A DNA stretch of 64,000 bases from Desulfofundulus thermosubterraneus DSM 16057 (lineage in GTDB: Bacteria > Bacillota > Desulfotomaculia > Desulfotomaculales > Desulfovirgulaceae), in NCBI RefSeq assembly GCF_900142025.1, contig NZ_FQZM01000007.1, positions 1-64,000 of the forward strand, read 5' to 3'. The notes below the pieces were generated by a model that saw only the letters and a list, made by a program, of their open reading frames with translations, had not been told where the DNA came from and did no database searches. Shown here in pieces: positions 25,442-34,498 of this stretch (position 1 is its first letter; each line of letters opens with the position of its first letter). The translations under genes and the position numbers were made by a program.

Positions 25442-26808
25442 AGACCATGACCCTGGAGGAAGTGGCGCGGGCCATAAATGGGAGGCTTTATCAGGGGGAC
25501 GCGGGCATCCGGGTCCAGGCCGTTTCCATAGACAGCCGCAGTCTTACGGGAGGCGAGTTGTTTTTTGCCCTCCGGGGGCAACGGCATGACGGCCATGACT
25601 TTGTGCCCCAGGCTCTGGCCGCTGGTGCCGCCGGGGTGGTGGTGGAGCGGGTAGTGTCCGGCATAAATCCCGGGGCTGCCGTAATTCAGGTGGACAACAC
25701 CCTGGCCGCTTTACAAAAACTGGCCCGCTATAACCGGGAGGCTTACCGGGTGCCGGTGATTGGTATTACCGGCAGTTCTGGTAAAACCAGCACCAAGGAC
25801 CTGGTGGCAGCCGCCCTCTCCCGGCGGTTTAACACTTTGAAAACCACAGGCAACAGGAACAACGAAATTGGCTTGCCCCTTACCCTCCTGGAGCTTGATG
25901 AGTGCTCTCAGGCAGTGGTAGTAGAAATGGCCATGCGGGGGCCGGGGGAAATTGCCTTCCTTTGCCGCTTGGCCAGACCCACGGGAGCAGTGATCACCAA
26001 TATTGGGGAGGCCCACATAGAGCGCCTGGGGTCGGTAGATAACATTGCCCGGGCCAAGGGAGAAATCCTGGAAACCATCGGCCCTGAAGGGTTTGCCGTT
26101 TTGCACCGGGACAGCCCCTATATCCATCGGGAGGCGGCCCGTTGCCGGGGGCGAGTGTATTTGTTCGGCATCGGTGGCGAAGCGGATGTTCTTGGTAGGG
26201 ACATCCGTCCGGAAAAGGGTGGCAACCGGTTCTGGGTGAGGGTGCCCGACGGGGGGGAAGCGGAAATATATTTACCCCTGCCGGGGCGGCACAATGTGGA
26301 AAACGCCCTGGCCGCGGTGGGAGTAGCCTGGGCGCTGGGTGTGGCGTTAGAAGACATTGCCGCCGGCTTGGCCGGGGCGGTCTTGACGCCCATGCGCCTG
26401 GAAATAATTGATTGCCAGGGGCTACAAATCATTAACGATGCCTATAATGCCAACCCGTCCTCAACCCGGGCTGCTCTGCAGGTGCTGGCTGAAACGGATG
26501 CCAAAGGGCGTCGCATTGCCGTTCTGGGAGATATGCTGGAACTGGGAGACGAAGCTCAGGCCGCTCATCGCCGGGTGGGCAGTGATGCCGCCGGGGTGGT
26601 GGATTACCTGATTACGGTGGGTAATTTAGCCCGTTTTATGGCCGATGGGGCGCTGGCGGCCGGAATGCCCGGCGGGTATATCTTCCGGTGCGCATCAAAA
26701 GGTGAGGCTATTAAATTATTAAAAAATCTAGTCCGGCCCGGGGATGTCATATTGGTGAAAGGCTCCCGGGGCATGCGCATGGAAGAAATTGTGCAGGCCC
26801 TGGTCTAG
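25438..26808 (+). CDS. murF: UDP-MurNAc-pentapeptide synthetase MurF
   Basis: A 456-residue Mur ligase that adds D-Ala-D-Ala. It has the ATP loop ITGSSGKTSTKDL, the TTGNRNNEIGLPLTLL motif typical of MurF, and DAYNANPSS. The GTG start overlaps the murE stop (GTGA), giving translational coupling. Confidence 0.97.
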   Translation: MKTMTLEEVARAINGRLYQGDAGIRVQAVSIDSRSLTGGELFFALRGQRHDGHDFVPQALAAGAAGVVVERVVSGINPGAAVIQVDNTLAALQKLARYNREAYRVPVIGITGSSGKTSTKDLVAAALSRRFNTLKTTGNRNNEIGLPLTLLELDECSQAVVVEMAMRGPGEIAFLCRLARPTGAVITNIGEAHIERLGSVDNIARAKGEILETIGPEGFAVLHRDSPYIHREAARCRGRVYLFGIGGEADVLGRDIRPEKGGNRFWVRVPDGGEAEIYLPLPGRHNVENALAAVGVAWALGVALEDIAAGLAGAVLTPMRLEIIDCQGLQIINDAYNANPSSTRAALQVLAETDAKGRRIAVLGDMLELGDEAQAAHRRVGSDAAGVVDYLITVGNLARFMADGALAAGMPGGYIFRCASKGEAIKLLKNLVRPGDVILVKGSRGMRMEEIVQALV

Positions 26809-26937
26809 GAAAAATACACCTTTTTGCTATAAAACACATAAGCTGGTAACGGTTGGCTATGGTGGCGCGGGATGAACGGCGCCCGGCATGTACCTTTGAC
26901 TTGCGGAAAGGAGGAAAACCGCCGCAGGTGGTACCGG

Positions 26938-27939
26938 ATGGGCAATAACGATTTGTGGCTTCTTTTAAGTAAGGCTTTGCTTATTTCTCTGGTCGTAACC
27001 CTTCTTTTAGGAGCCCTGACCATACCCGTTTTGCGCCGGCTTAAGTTCGGTCAGAGTATCCGCGATGATGGGCCGGTCACTCACTTTTCCAAGGGTGGTA
27101 CCCCCACCATGGGCGGAATCATGTTCCTGGCCGGAACAACCGTGGCCGGGCTCTGGCTTGCTCGCCATTTTCCAGATGGTCTTTTGGTGCTCGGGGTTAC
27201 CCTGGGATTCGGGTTGATTGGTTTTCTGGACGACTACATTAAGGTAGCATTAAAGAGATCCCTGGGCCTGCGGGCCCGGGAAAAGCTTTTTGGCCAGGCT
27301 ATCTTAAGTGTGCTGCTGGCCTTGCTGGCTGTTTCCACCTTTGGCCGGGGGACGGATGTGGTAATCCCTTTCAGCGGTTTTTTTGTTCCCGGGGGGGTAA
27401 CCCTGGAGCTGAAAAGCTGGGGGTTTCTTTTGTTTGACGTTTTGGTAGTGGTTTTTACGGCCAATGCGGTGAATCTTACCGACGGCCTGGACGGCCTGGC
27501 CGCCGGAGTAACCGTACCAGTGGCTGCGGCTCTTATGTTTATTTCCCTCTTAATGGATAAATTGGGCATTGCTATCATCATGGCCGCCCTGGTGGGAGGC
27601 TGCTTGGGTTTTCTGGTCTACAACCACCATCCAGCCCGGATATTTATGGGTGACACCGGTTCGCTCGCCGTGGGAGGGGCACTGGGAGCGGCGGCGGTAT
27701 TAACCAGAAGTGAGTTGTTCCTTCTGGTTATCGGAGGCGTTTATGTACTGGAGGCTCTATCGGTAATCATCCAGGTGATTTCCTTCCAGCTCTTTGGCCG
27801 GCGGGTGTTCCGGATGAGTCCCCTGCACCACCACTTTGAGCTTGGTGGCTGGAGTGAACAGCGGGTGGTCTATATTTTTTGGGGGTTCGCCATTGTACTG
27901 GCCCTCCTGGGGATGGCCGGGTTGTATCAGCTAGGTTAA
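26938..27939 (+). CDS. mraY: Phospho-MurNAc-pentapeptide transferase MraY
   Basis: A 333-residue polytopic membrane enzyme that makes lipid I on undecaprenyl phosphate. It carries GFLDDYIK, NAVNLTDGLDGLA and FMGDTGSLAVGG, including the catalytic Asp residues, and HHHFELGGW near the end. The start at 26938 has AGGTGG six bases upstream and gives the normal family length; a longer frame from 26872 would add a basic, non-conserved extension. Confidence 0.96.
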   Translation: MGNNDLWLLLSKALLISLVVTLLLGALTIPVLRRLKFGQSIRDDGPVTHFSKGGTPTMGGIMFLAGTTVAGLWLARHFPDGLLVLGVTLGFGLIGFLDDYIKVALKRSLGLRAREKLFGQAILSVLLALLAVSTFGRGTDVVIPFSGFFVPGGVTLELKSWGFLLFDVLVVVFTANAVNLTDGLDGLAAGVTVPVAAALMFISLLMDKLGIAIIMAALVGGCLGFLVYNHHPARIFMGDTGSLAVGGALGAAAVLTRSELFLLVIGGVYVLEALSVIIQVISFQLFGRRVFRMSPLHHHFELGGWSEQRVVYIFWGFAIVLALLGMAGLYQLG

Positions 27940-27982
27940 GTATTTAAAATGGCATATTTGTTAAAGAAGGAAGGTAAGGGAC

Positions 27983-29362
27983 TTGGCATTTGAAGGACAA
28001 AAAGTTCTGGTAATTGGGGCAGGTAAAAGCGGAGTGGCGGTCAGTCGTTTTCTGGCGGGTAAGGGGGCAAATGTCGTCTTAACCGACCGGAAGGAACAGG
28101 CTTCCTTTGCCCCGCCCTTGCAATCTCTCCTACCTCCGGAGGTGGAACTGGTGCTGGGTCGTTACCCGGAGGTGGGGGAAGACAGCTTTGACCTGGTGGT
28201 AGTAAGCCCGGGGGTCCCCCTGACCATACCGCCGGTAGCCCGGGCCCGGGAACTGGGGATACCGGTGACAGGCGAGCTGGAACTGGCCTACAGGTTGGCC
28301 AGAGCGCCCATCGTGGCCATTACCGGTACTAACGGTAAAACCACTACTACCAGCCTGGTAGGGCAAATTTTTGCCGACTCCGCAATTAGAACCCTGGTGG
28401 CCGGCAATATTGGCCAACCCCTGATTTCAGAAGTGGATAAATACGGGTCGGACGACCTGATTGTTCTGGAGGTCAGCAGCTTTCAGCTGGAAACCACTAG
28501 TCTTTTCCACCCCCGGGTGGCCGCCATCTTAAACATAACTCCCGACCACCTGGACCGGCATGGAAATATGGAAGGCTATGTGGCGGTCAAGGCGCGCATT
28601 TTTGCCAACCAGACCGGGGACGATTATACGGTTTTAAATTACGACGACCCCCTGACCAGGAATCTAGCATCCTTATGTCCTGGAAAGGTTATATTTTTCA
28701 GCCGGCGGCATAATCTGGAAGAGGGGGTAATAGTGCACAATGGTTACATAGCGGTAAGGCAAGGGGAAACTGTTCATCCCATTTTACCGGCCAGCGCCCT
28801 GCGCATTCCGGGGGCCCATAACCTGGAAAACGCTCTGGCTGCTGTAGCCTGCGCCTGGGTGCTGGGAATCGGGAAAAAGCAACTGGCTGCCACGCTGAAC
28901 CACTTTTCCGGCGTTCCCCACCGTCTGGAATTTGTCGCCGAGATCAACGGCGTGAAATATATCAACGATTCCAAAGGTACCAACCCCGAGGCCAGCATCA
29001 AAGCCCTGGAGGCTTATGATCAGCCCATCGTTTTACTGGCCGGGGGCAGGAACAAGGGCAACGACTTTACCGCCTTTGCCCGCCTGGTGAAGGAGAAAGT
29101 AAGGGTGCTGGTGGTGCTGGGAGAATGTGCCGGGGAAATTGAAGCGGCCGCCAGAGCGGCCGGGGTCGGGGAAATTATAAGGGCCAAGGACTTTCAGGAT
29201 GCAGTATTTCAAGCCCACCGGGCAGCCCGACCGGGGGAAGTGGTCCTGCTTTCGCCGGCCTGCGCCAGCTGGGACATGTTCAAAAGTTACGAGGAGCGCG
29301 GGGAAGTGTTTAAAAAGCTGGTACATGAGCTGATTATACGGGAAATGGCCGGGGGGCAGTGA
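27983..29362 (+). CDS. murD: UDP-MurNAc-L-alanine:D-glutamate ligase MurD
   Basis: A 459-residue Mur ligase that adds D-Glu. It has an N-terminal nucleotide loop VIGAGKSGVAVS, the ATP loop ITGTNGKTTTTSL, HNLENALAA and SPACASWDMF, the last a MurD hallmark. Starts with TTG behind GGAAGG. Unlike its neighbours, it is separated from the next gene by a 446-base insert. Confidence 0.97.
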   Translation: MAFEGQKVLVIGAGKSGVAVSRFLAGKGANVVLTDRKEQASFAPPLQSLLPPEVELVLGRYPEVGEDSFDLVVVSPGVPLTIPPVARARELGIPVTGELELAYRLARAPIVAITGTNGKTTTTSLVGQIFADSAIRTLVAGNIGQPLISEVDKYGSDDLIVLEVSSFQLETTSLFHPRVAAILNITPDHLDRHGNMEGYVAVKARIFANQTGDDYTVLNYDDPLTRNLASLCPGKVIFFSRRHNLEEGVIVHNGYIAVRQGETVHPILPASALRIPGAHNLENALAAVACAWVLGIGKKQLAATLNHFSGVPHRLEFVAEINGVKYINDSKGTNPEASIKALEAYDQPIVLLAGGRNKGNDFTAFARLVKEKVRVLVVLGECAGEIEAAARAAGVGEIIRAKDFQDAVFQAHRAARPGEVVLLSPACASWDMFKSYEERGEVFKKLVHELIIREMAGGQ

Positions 29363-29808
29363 ACGGTTTTGCTGAACATTTCCTCACCGGAGAAGTAAAT
29401 GTTCAGCGAACCCGGTTGGATGCGGCGCTGTCCTCGCTCACTCCAGTGCTTCGCGCCGACAGCACCGCGGTTCGCTTCGGGCCGGCTCTGGCTCTCTGCG
29501 GATTGCCCGTGACTAATTGCACTTCGTTGTAAGCTGTTAACTAATGTATTTCAAACTTTTCTTACGCTTAGTCAATCTTGCGTCCTCGAGAGCCGAGCCG
29601 CCCAGCACTCACTGAATAAGCTATACGGCGGAGGCCAAATTTTCTACTACCTTTTGCGTTTGCCTTGGAATGAGCATTTTTTGCCGGTGAGTGCTGGGTT
29701 GCCGGGTGCTGTTACCGGCGCTTCGCAAGTCGTTCGCTCCGGACAGTGCCGCATCCTCGTCATTACGGTTTTGCTGAGCATTCACCCGGAGAAGGTAGGG
29801 AGACTCCC
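29363..29808. mobile_element. 446-base non-coding insert with inverted and direct repeats (MITE-like)
   Basis: No gene is supported between murD and ftsW. A near-direct repeat starts ACGGTTTTGCTGA at both ends (29363-29395 and 29765-29794). Inside it, GGATGCGGCGCTGTCC (29418-29433) and GGACAGTGCCGCATCC (29741-29756) form inverted arms with 15 of 16 matches. A second perfect 12-base inverted pair is CCCAGCACTCAC (29601-29612) and GTGAGTGCTGGG (29687-29698). A perfect 11-base hairpin GCTGAACATTT/AAATGTTCAGC lies at 29371-29407. This is the architecture of a small non-autonomous element, or a large RNA hairpin. The ribosome site of ftsW lies within the right-hand repeat. Confidence 0.55.
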
Positions 29809-30918
29809 ATGCGCTTACGTAGGCGGCCACCGGATTTTATCCTCTTTCTGACCGTACTTATGCTTTTAAGCGTGGGCATCGTGATGGTTTTCAGTTCCAG
29901 TTACTACTATGCCATGTTTCCGCCCTTTAATAATCCATTTCATTTTTTGATCCGCCAGTCCATCTGGGCCATCATCGGCCTCACGGGTATGTTTGTGATG
30001 ATGAATTACGACTACTGGCGTTTGAAAAGGTGGGCGGGAGGATTGCTGATCCTGGCCTTTGCTCTGTTGGTTGGCGTGCTCATTCCGGGAGTTGGCGTTT
30101 CGAAGCTGGGAGCCCAGCGCTGGTTGAACCTGGGTCCCTTGAGTTTTCAACCATCGGAATTTGCCAAACTTTGCCTGGTGGTTTTTACGGCTTATGGCCT
30201 TTCCCGGCGGCCCGAACGAATCACCAATTTTCGCCAGGGAGTGCTGCCGTACCTCGCCATAATGGGCCTGGCGGCTGGGCTGATCCTCATGCAGCCGGAC
30301 CTAGGTACGGCCGTGACCGTGGCCGGGACCATCGTATTGATGCTTTTTGCAGCCGGTGCCTCCCTGGTACACCTGGGAGCCCTGGGTGTATTGGGGACGG
30401 TCGCCCTGGCCCTGGCCATCTGGACGGAGCCTTACCGCATGAGGCGATTCCTAGCCTTCCTTGATCCGGAAAAAGATCCCTCGGGCTCGGGGTGGCATAT
30501 TTTGAATTCCCTCATGTCCCTTGGTTCTGGCGGCCTATTGGGCACCGGATTGGGGCAGGGTCGTCATTCCAAATTCCTTTATCTCCCCGAAAGGCAGACA
30601 GACTTTATCTTTGCCGTGATTGGAGAAGAGCTGGGTTTTATTGGTGCCTGTTTGGTTATCCTGCTGTTCATTTTGTTTATCTGGAGAGGATTGAAAGTGG
30701 CCATCACCTCTCCGGATCCTTTCGGCAGCATGCTTGCCGCCGGGATTGTTTCCGGCGTAGGCATCCAGGCAATCATTAATATCGGCGTGGTCACAAGCTC
30801 CCTGCCGGTAACCGGCATTACCCTCCCCTTTCTCAGCTTTGGAGGAACATCCCTGGTGTTCACCTTGCTGGGGGTAGGGGTTTTACTGAACATATCCCGC
30901 TACAGTGCTCCCAAATGA
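29809..30918 (+). CDS. ftsW: Septal peptidoglycan polymerase FtsW (SEDS family)
   Basis: A 369-residue SEDS glycosyltransferase with about ten membrane helices. It polymerises lipid II together with a class B PBP. Family motifs include QRWLNLGPLSFQPSEFAK, where the basic/aromatic loop binds substrate, MQPDLGTA, IGEELGFIGA and LPFLSFGGTSL near the C-terminus. The start at 29809 was chosen because GGTAGGGAG lies six bases ahead. It could serve as SpoVE during sporulation as no second SEDS gene is present here. Confidence 0.93.
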   Translation: MRLRRRPPDFILFLTVLMLLSVGIVMVFSSSYYYAMFPPFNNPFHFLIRQSIWAIIGLTGMFVMMNYDYWRLKRWAGGLLILAFALLVGVLIPGVGVSKLGAQRWLNLGPLSFQPSEFAKLCLVVFTAYGLSRRPERITNFRQGVLPYLAIMGLAAGLILMQPDLGTAVTVAGTIVLMLFAAGASLVHLGALGVLGTVALALAIWTEPYRMRRFLAFLDPEKDPSGSGWHILNSLMSLGSGGLLGTGLGQGRHSKFLYLPERQTDFIFAVIGEELGFIGACLVILLFILFIWRGLKVAITSPDPFGSMLAAGIVSGVGIQAIINIGVVTSSLPVTGITLPFLSFGGTSLVFTLLGVGVLLNISRYSAPK

Positions 30919-30924
30919 CGGGGG

Positions 30925-32043
30925 GTGGAGCGTTTGCATTTTGTGGTAACCGGGGGTGGTACGGGAGGGCATATATACCCCGCCCTGGCCATTGCCCGGG
31001 GACTGTTGGCCAAATACCCTGAAGCCCGGGTGCTTTACATCGGCCGGGACGGCGGTCTGGAGGCCGACCTGGTGCCGAGGGCGAACCTGCCCTTTCGTGC
31101 CATTCCAGTAACCGGTTTAAGGCGCAGCCTGTCTCCGCGCAACCTGCTGGTTTTCTGGCAGGCAGCCCGGGGGGTTCTTCTGGCCCGGCAGATTCTGGCC
31201 GATTTCAAGCCGCGGGTGGTAGTGGGTACCGGTGGATATGTGTGCGGGCCGGTGGTTCTGGCCGCCGTTTTGCTGGGTATTCCCACCCTGATTCACGAGC
31301 AAAATGCCCTGCCCGGTTTAACCAACCGGCTGCTGTCCCGTTTTGTCAGCCAGGTGGCGTTGACTTTTGAAGATGCCCGGAAATATTTTCCCCGTAAAGC
31401 CCGGGTTAAAGTTACCGGGCTTCCGGTGCGTCCGGAGGTGCTGGCCTGGCGGCGGGACGAGGCCAGGCGAGCCATGGGTATTCCTGAAGATGCTCAACTA
31501 GTCCTCTCCTTTGGGGGAAGTCAGGGAGCCAGGATGATCAACCTGGCCATGATCGAGGTTTTAAAGCAGCTTAACGGCCGGGAGGGAGTTTATTTCCTCC
31601 ATGTGACCGGTTCCGGCCATTATGAGGAGTTTTGCGCCCGGGCCAGGGAGGCGGGTTTAAGTATAGCCGAAAATGGCAATATTATCCTTGTACCCTATCT
31701 TGATGAAATGCCCCGGGCAATGGCGGCGGCTGACCTGGTCATCTGCCGTGCCGGGGCAGCTACCCTGTCGGAATTGACGGTGGTAGGGTTGCCGGCCATT
31801 CTCATACCCTACCCCTATGCTACCGGGAATCACCAGGAATACAATGCCCGTTCCCTGGAGCGGGAAGGTGCCGCCCTGGTTATCAGGGACCGGGATTTGA
31901 CGGGGCCTTTGCTGGCCGAAAAGCTGGTTCAGCTTCTGGCGCAACCGGCAAAACTGAAGGCGATGGCCGGGGCCAGCCGCCGCCTGGGACGTGCCCGGGC
32001 ACTGGATGAAATAGTTGAGATAATAGATAACCTGGCCCGGTAA
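30925..32043 (+). CDS. murG: UDP-GlcNAc:lipid I N-acetylglucosaminyltransferase MurG
   Basis: A 372-residue GT-B enzyme at the inner membrane that makes lipid II. The N-terminal GGGTGGHIYPALA loop, HEQNALPGLTNRL, SFGGSQGA and the C-terminal RAGAATLSEL and PYPYATGNHQ motifs are all typical. GTG start, six bases after ftsW. Confidence 0.97.
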   Translation: MERLHFVVTGGGTGGHIYPALAIARGLLAKYPEARVLYIGRDGGLEADLVPRANLPFRAIPVTGLRRSLSPRNLLVFWQAARGVLLARQILADFKPRVVVGTGGYVCGPVVLAAVLLGIPTLIHEQNALPGLTNRLLSRFVSQVALTFEDARKYFPRKARVKVTGLPVRPEVLAWRRDEARRAMGIPEDAQLVLSFGGSQGARMINLAMIEVLKQLNGREGVYFLHVTGSGHYEEFCARAREAGLSIAENGNIILVPYLDEMPRAMAAADLVICRAGAATLSELTVVGLPAILIPYPYATGNHQEYNARSLEREGAALVIRDRDLTGPLLAEKLVQLLAQPAKLKAMAGASRRLGRARALDEIVEIIDNLAR

Positions 32044-32193
32044 AGACGGTGGCTATTGCCCTTCATGGTCCGGGTAGCACGGCTGGACAAGCCCGGTAAT
32101 GGCACACCTTCTTTAACCCGGGCATAGTATATGGTGTATCGCGAAGCTGTCACGTTTGCCAGGAGCTGGAACCCGGAAAGGAGTTGAAAGTCA

Positions 32194-33576
32194 TTGCAGG
32201 TATTACCCCGGCGGGTACATTTTATCGGCATTGGTGGGGCTGGCATGAGTGGCCTGGCCAGCATCCTTCTTGATTTGGGTTATGAGATTACCGGTTCGGA
32301 TCTTTCCTCCACTGATATCACCCGCAGGCTGGAATCACGGGGAGCCGTCTGCCATGTGGGCCACGCTTCCCGGAACCTGGATACCACGCAGTTGGTGGTG
32401 GTTTCCTCGGCCATTAAACCAGATAACGCCGAATTGCTGGCTGCCCGGGAAAAGGGTATCCCGGTTATACACCGGGGAGATCTACTGGCCTGGCTGATGC
32501 AACGGCAAAAGGGTATTGCCGTTGCGGGGGCCCATGGCAAGACCACTACCACTTCCATGCTGGCTCTGGTGTTGGAAAAGAGCGGACTTGACCCGACCAT
32601 TGTTATCGGAGGTGAATTGAACGATATTGGCGGAAACGCCAAACTGGGTCGGGGGGAATATCTGGTAGCTGAAGCCGATGAAAGTGACGGATCCTTTTTA
32701 AAGTTACATCCGCTGGCAGTGATCGTGACCAATATTGAAGATGATCACCTGGACCATTACGGTTCGGTGGCGGAAATAAAAAAGGCTTTCCGGCAGTTCA
32801 TGGGTAATGTGCCGGAATACGGGCTGGTTATTGCTTGTATCGACGATCCCAATGTGCGGGAAGCAGTGCAGGATTTGGGCCGCCCCGTGATTACTTACGG
32901 CACCGAAAGTCCCGCTGCCGACTATGTCCTGCGCCATTTATTATTAGAAGGTGAAGGTTCCCGCGGTGAAGTGTATTATCGCGATCAACACCTGGGCTCC
33001 CTGGAACTTTCCGTCCCCGGAAAACATAATATGTTAAACGCCCTGGCCGTGGTGGCTGCTGCCCGGTGGATCGGACTTGATTTCCACCTCATTGCTCCGA
33101 TCCTCAAGGAGTTCCGGGGAGCCAGAAGAAGGTTTGAACTGCTGGGTGAAGTGGGGAATGTGCGGGTGGTGGATGACTATGCCCATCATCCTAGCGAAAT
33201 AAAAGCCACTCTGCAGGCGGCCCGCCAGACGAGGCCAAAGCGCCTGATCGTGGTCTTTCAACCTCATCGCTACACCCGGACGGCCTTATTAAAAGAACAA
33301 TTTGGAAAATCCTTTGGCGAAGCCGATCTGGTGATAGTTAATGAGATATACAGTGCCGGTGAGCCACCCATAGAAGGGGTTAACGCCCAGCTGATTGTCC
33401 AGGCCATAAAAAACCATGGCCGCCCGCCAGTGGTTTATCTGCCGGCCAGGGAACAAATAGTCAATTACCTGGCTGCCATGGCTCTGCCCGGTGATTTAAT
33501 TTTAACCATGGGTGCGGGAAATATCTGGCTCTGTGGTTTGGAACTGTTAAATAGGTTGAGGGAGAAAACATCATGA
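32194..33576 (+). CDS. murC: UDP-MurNAc:L-alanine ligase MurC
   Basis: A 460-residue Mur ligase that adds the first stem-peptide residue. It begins VHFIGIGGAGMSGLA, has the ATP loop AGAHGKTTTTSM, EADESDGSF and DDYAHHPSEI. TTG start behind AAAGGAG. It overlaps murB by four bases (ATGA). Confidence 0.97.
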   Translation: MQVLPRRVHFIGIGGAGMSGLASILLDLGYEITGSDLSSTDITRRLESRGAVCHVGHASRNLDTTQLVVVSSAIKPDNAELLAAREKGIPVIHRGDLLAWLMQRQKGIAVAGAHGKTTTTSMLALVLEKSGLDPTIVIGGELNDIGGNAKLGRGEYLVAEADESDGSFLKLHPLAVIVTNIEDDHLDHYGSVAEIKKAFRQFMGNVPEYGLVIACIDDPNVREAVQDLGRPVITYGTESPAADYVLRHLLLEGEGSRGEVYYRDQHLGSLELSVPGKHNMLNALAVVAAARWIGLDFHLIAPILKEFRGARRRFELLGEVGNVRVVDDYAHHPSEIKATLQAARQTRPKRLIVVFQPHRYTRTALLKEQFGKSFGEADLVIVNEIYSAGEPPIEGVNAQLIVQAIKNHGRPPVVYLPAREQIVNYLAAMALPGDLILTMGAGNIWLCGLELLNRLREKTS

Positions 33577-34484
33577 CTTTACCGATCGGCTTTAAAGAAT
33601 TAAATGCCCTGTTGCCCGGACAGGTGAAGGCCAATGAGCCTATGGCCCGCCATACCACCTGGCGTATCGGTGGGCCGGCAGATATCTTTGTGGAACCGGC
33701 GGGAGTGAAGGAACTGGCCCGGCTAGTTACCTGGGTACACGGCCGCGACCTCCCCCTTTATTTTATTGGGAACGGTTCCAACCTGCTGGTAAAGGATGGG
33801 GGCATCCGCGGCATAGTAGTGAAAATTGGTCGTGCCTTCGGTAAGGTCCAGGTGCAGGAAACAACCTTGATCGCCGGGGCCGGGGCCATGCTGGGTGTGC
33901 TGGCGGCTGCAGCCCAGAAGAGCGGCGTGGGCGGTTTGGAGTTTGCCACCGGCATTCCCGGAACGGTAGGTGGGGCGGTGGTAATGAATGCCGGCGCCAA
34001 CGGTTCATCCATGGCCGACCTGGTACAGGAAGTTATGGTTATGGATTTATCAGGTGAACTCGAACGGCGGAATGCCGGCGAGCTGGGTTTTGGCTACCGG
34101 ACCAGCAATTTGCTGGGCAGTTCGCTGGTGGTTCTGGAGGTGACCTGCCGGGGCGTGGCCCGGGACCCGGACCAGATCCGGGCGGATATGGAGCAGTATC
34201 TCGCCCGCCGCCGGGCTTCCCAGCCCCTGTCTTACCCCAGTGCCGGCAGCGTTTTTAAGAATCCTCCCGGGAAAACAGCCGGCTGGTTAATTGAACAGGC
34301 CGGGTGCAAAGGTATGCGCCAGGGTGATGCCCAGGTATCTTTGGTCCACGCCAACTTTATAGTCAATTTGGGGAGGGCTACCGCTCGGGATGTGCAACTC
34401 CTGATCCACCGGGTGCAGCAACTGGTTTACGAGCGTTTCGGGATAACTTTAACTCTCGAGGTACAGGTTCTCGGTGAGGATTGA
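33573..34484 (+). CDS. murB: UDP-N-acetylenolpyruvoylglucosamine reductase MurB
   Basis: A 303-residue FAD enzyme of the shorter type II class. It reduces the enolpyruvyl group made by MurA using NADPH. Seen: NTTWRIGG-like HTTWRIGGPAD, IGNGSNLLVKDGG, GIPGTVGGAVVMNAGANG, PSAGSVFKNP with the catalytic Ser. Overlaps both murC and the next frame by a few bases. Confidence 0.97.
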   Translation: MTLPIGFKELNALLPGQVKANEPMARHTTWRIGGPADIFVEPAGVKELARLVTWVHGRDLPLYFIGNGSNLLVKDGGIRGIVVKIGRAFGKVQVQETTLIAGAGAMLGVLAAAAQKSGVGGLEFATGIPGTVGGAVVMNAGANGSSMADLVQEVMVMDLSGELERRNAGELGFGYRTSNLLGSSLVVLEVTCRGVARDPDQIRADMEQYLARRRASQPLSYPSAGSVFKNPPGKTAGWLIEQAGCKGMRQGDAQVSLVHANFIVNLGRATARDVQLLIHRVQQLVYERFGITLTLEVQVLGED

Positions 34485-34498
34485 GCGGGGGTGACAGC

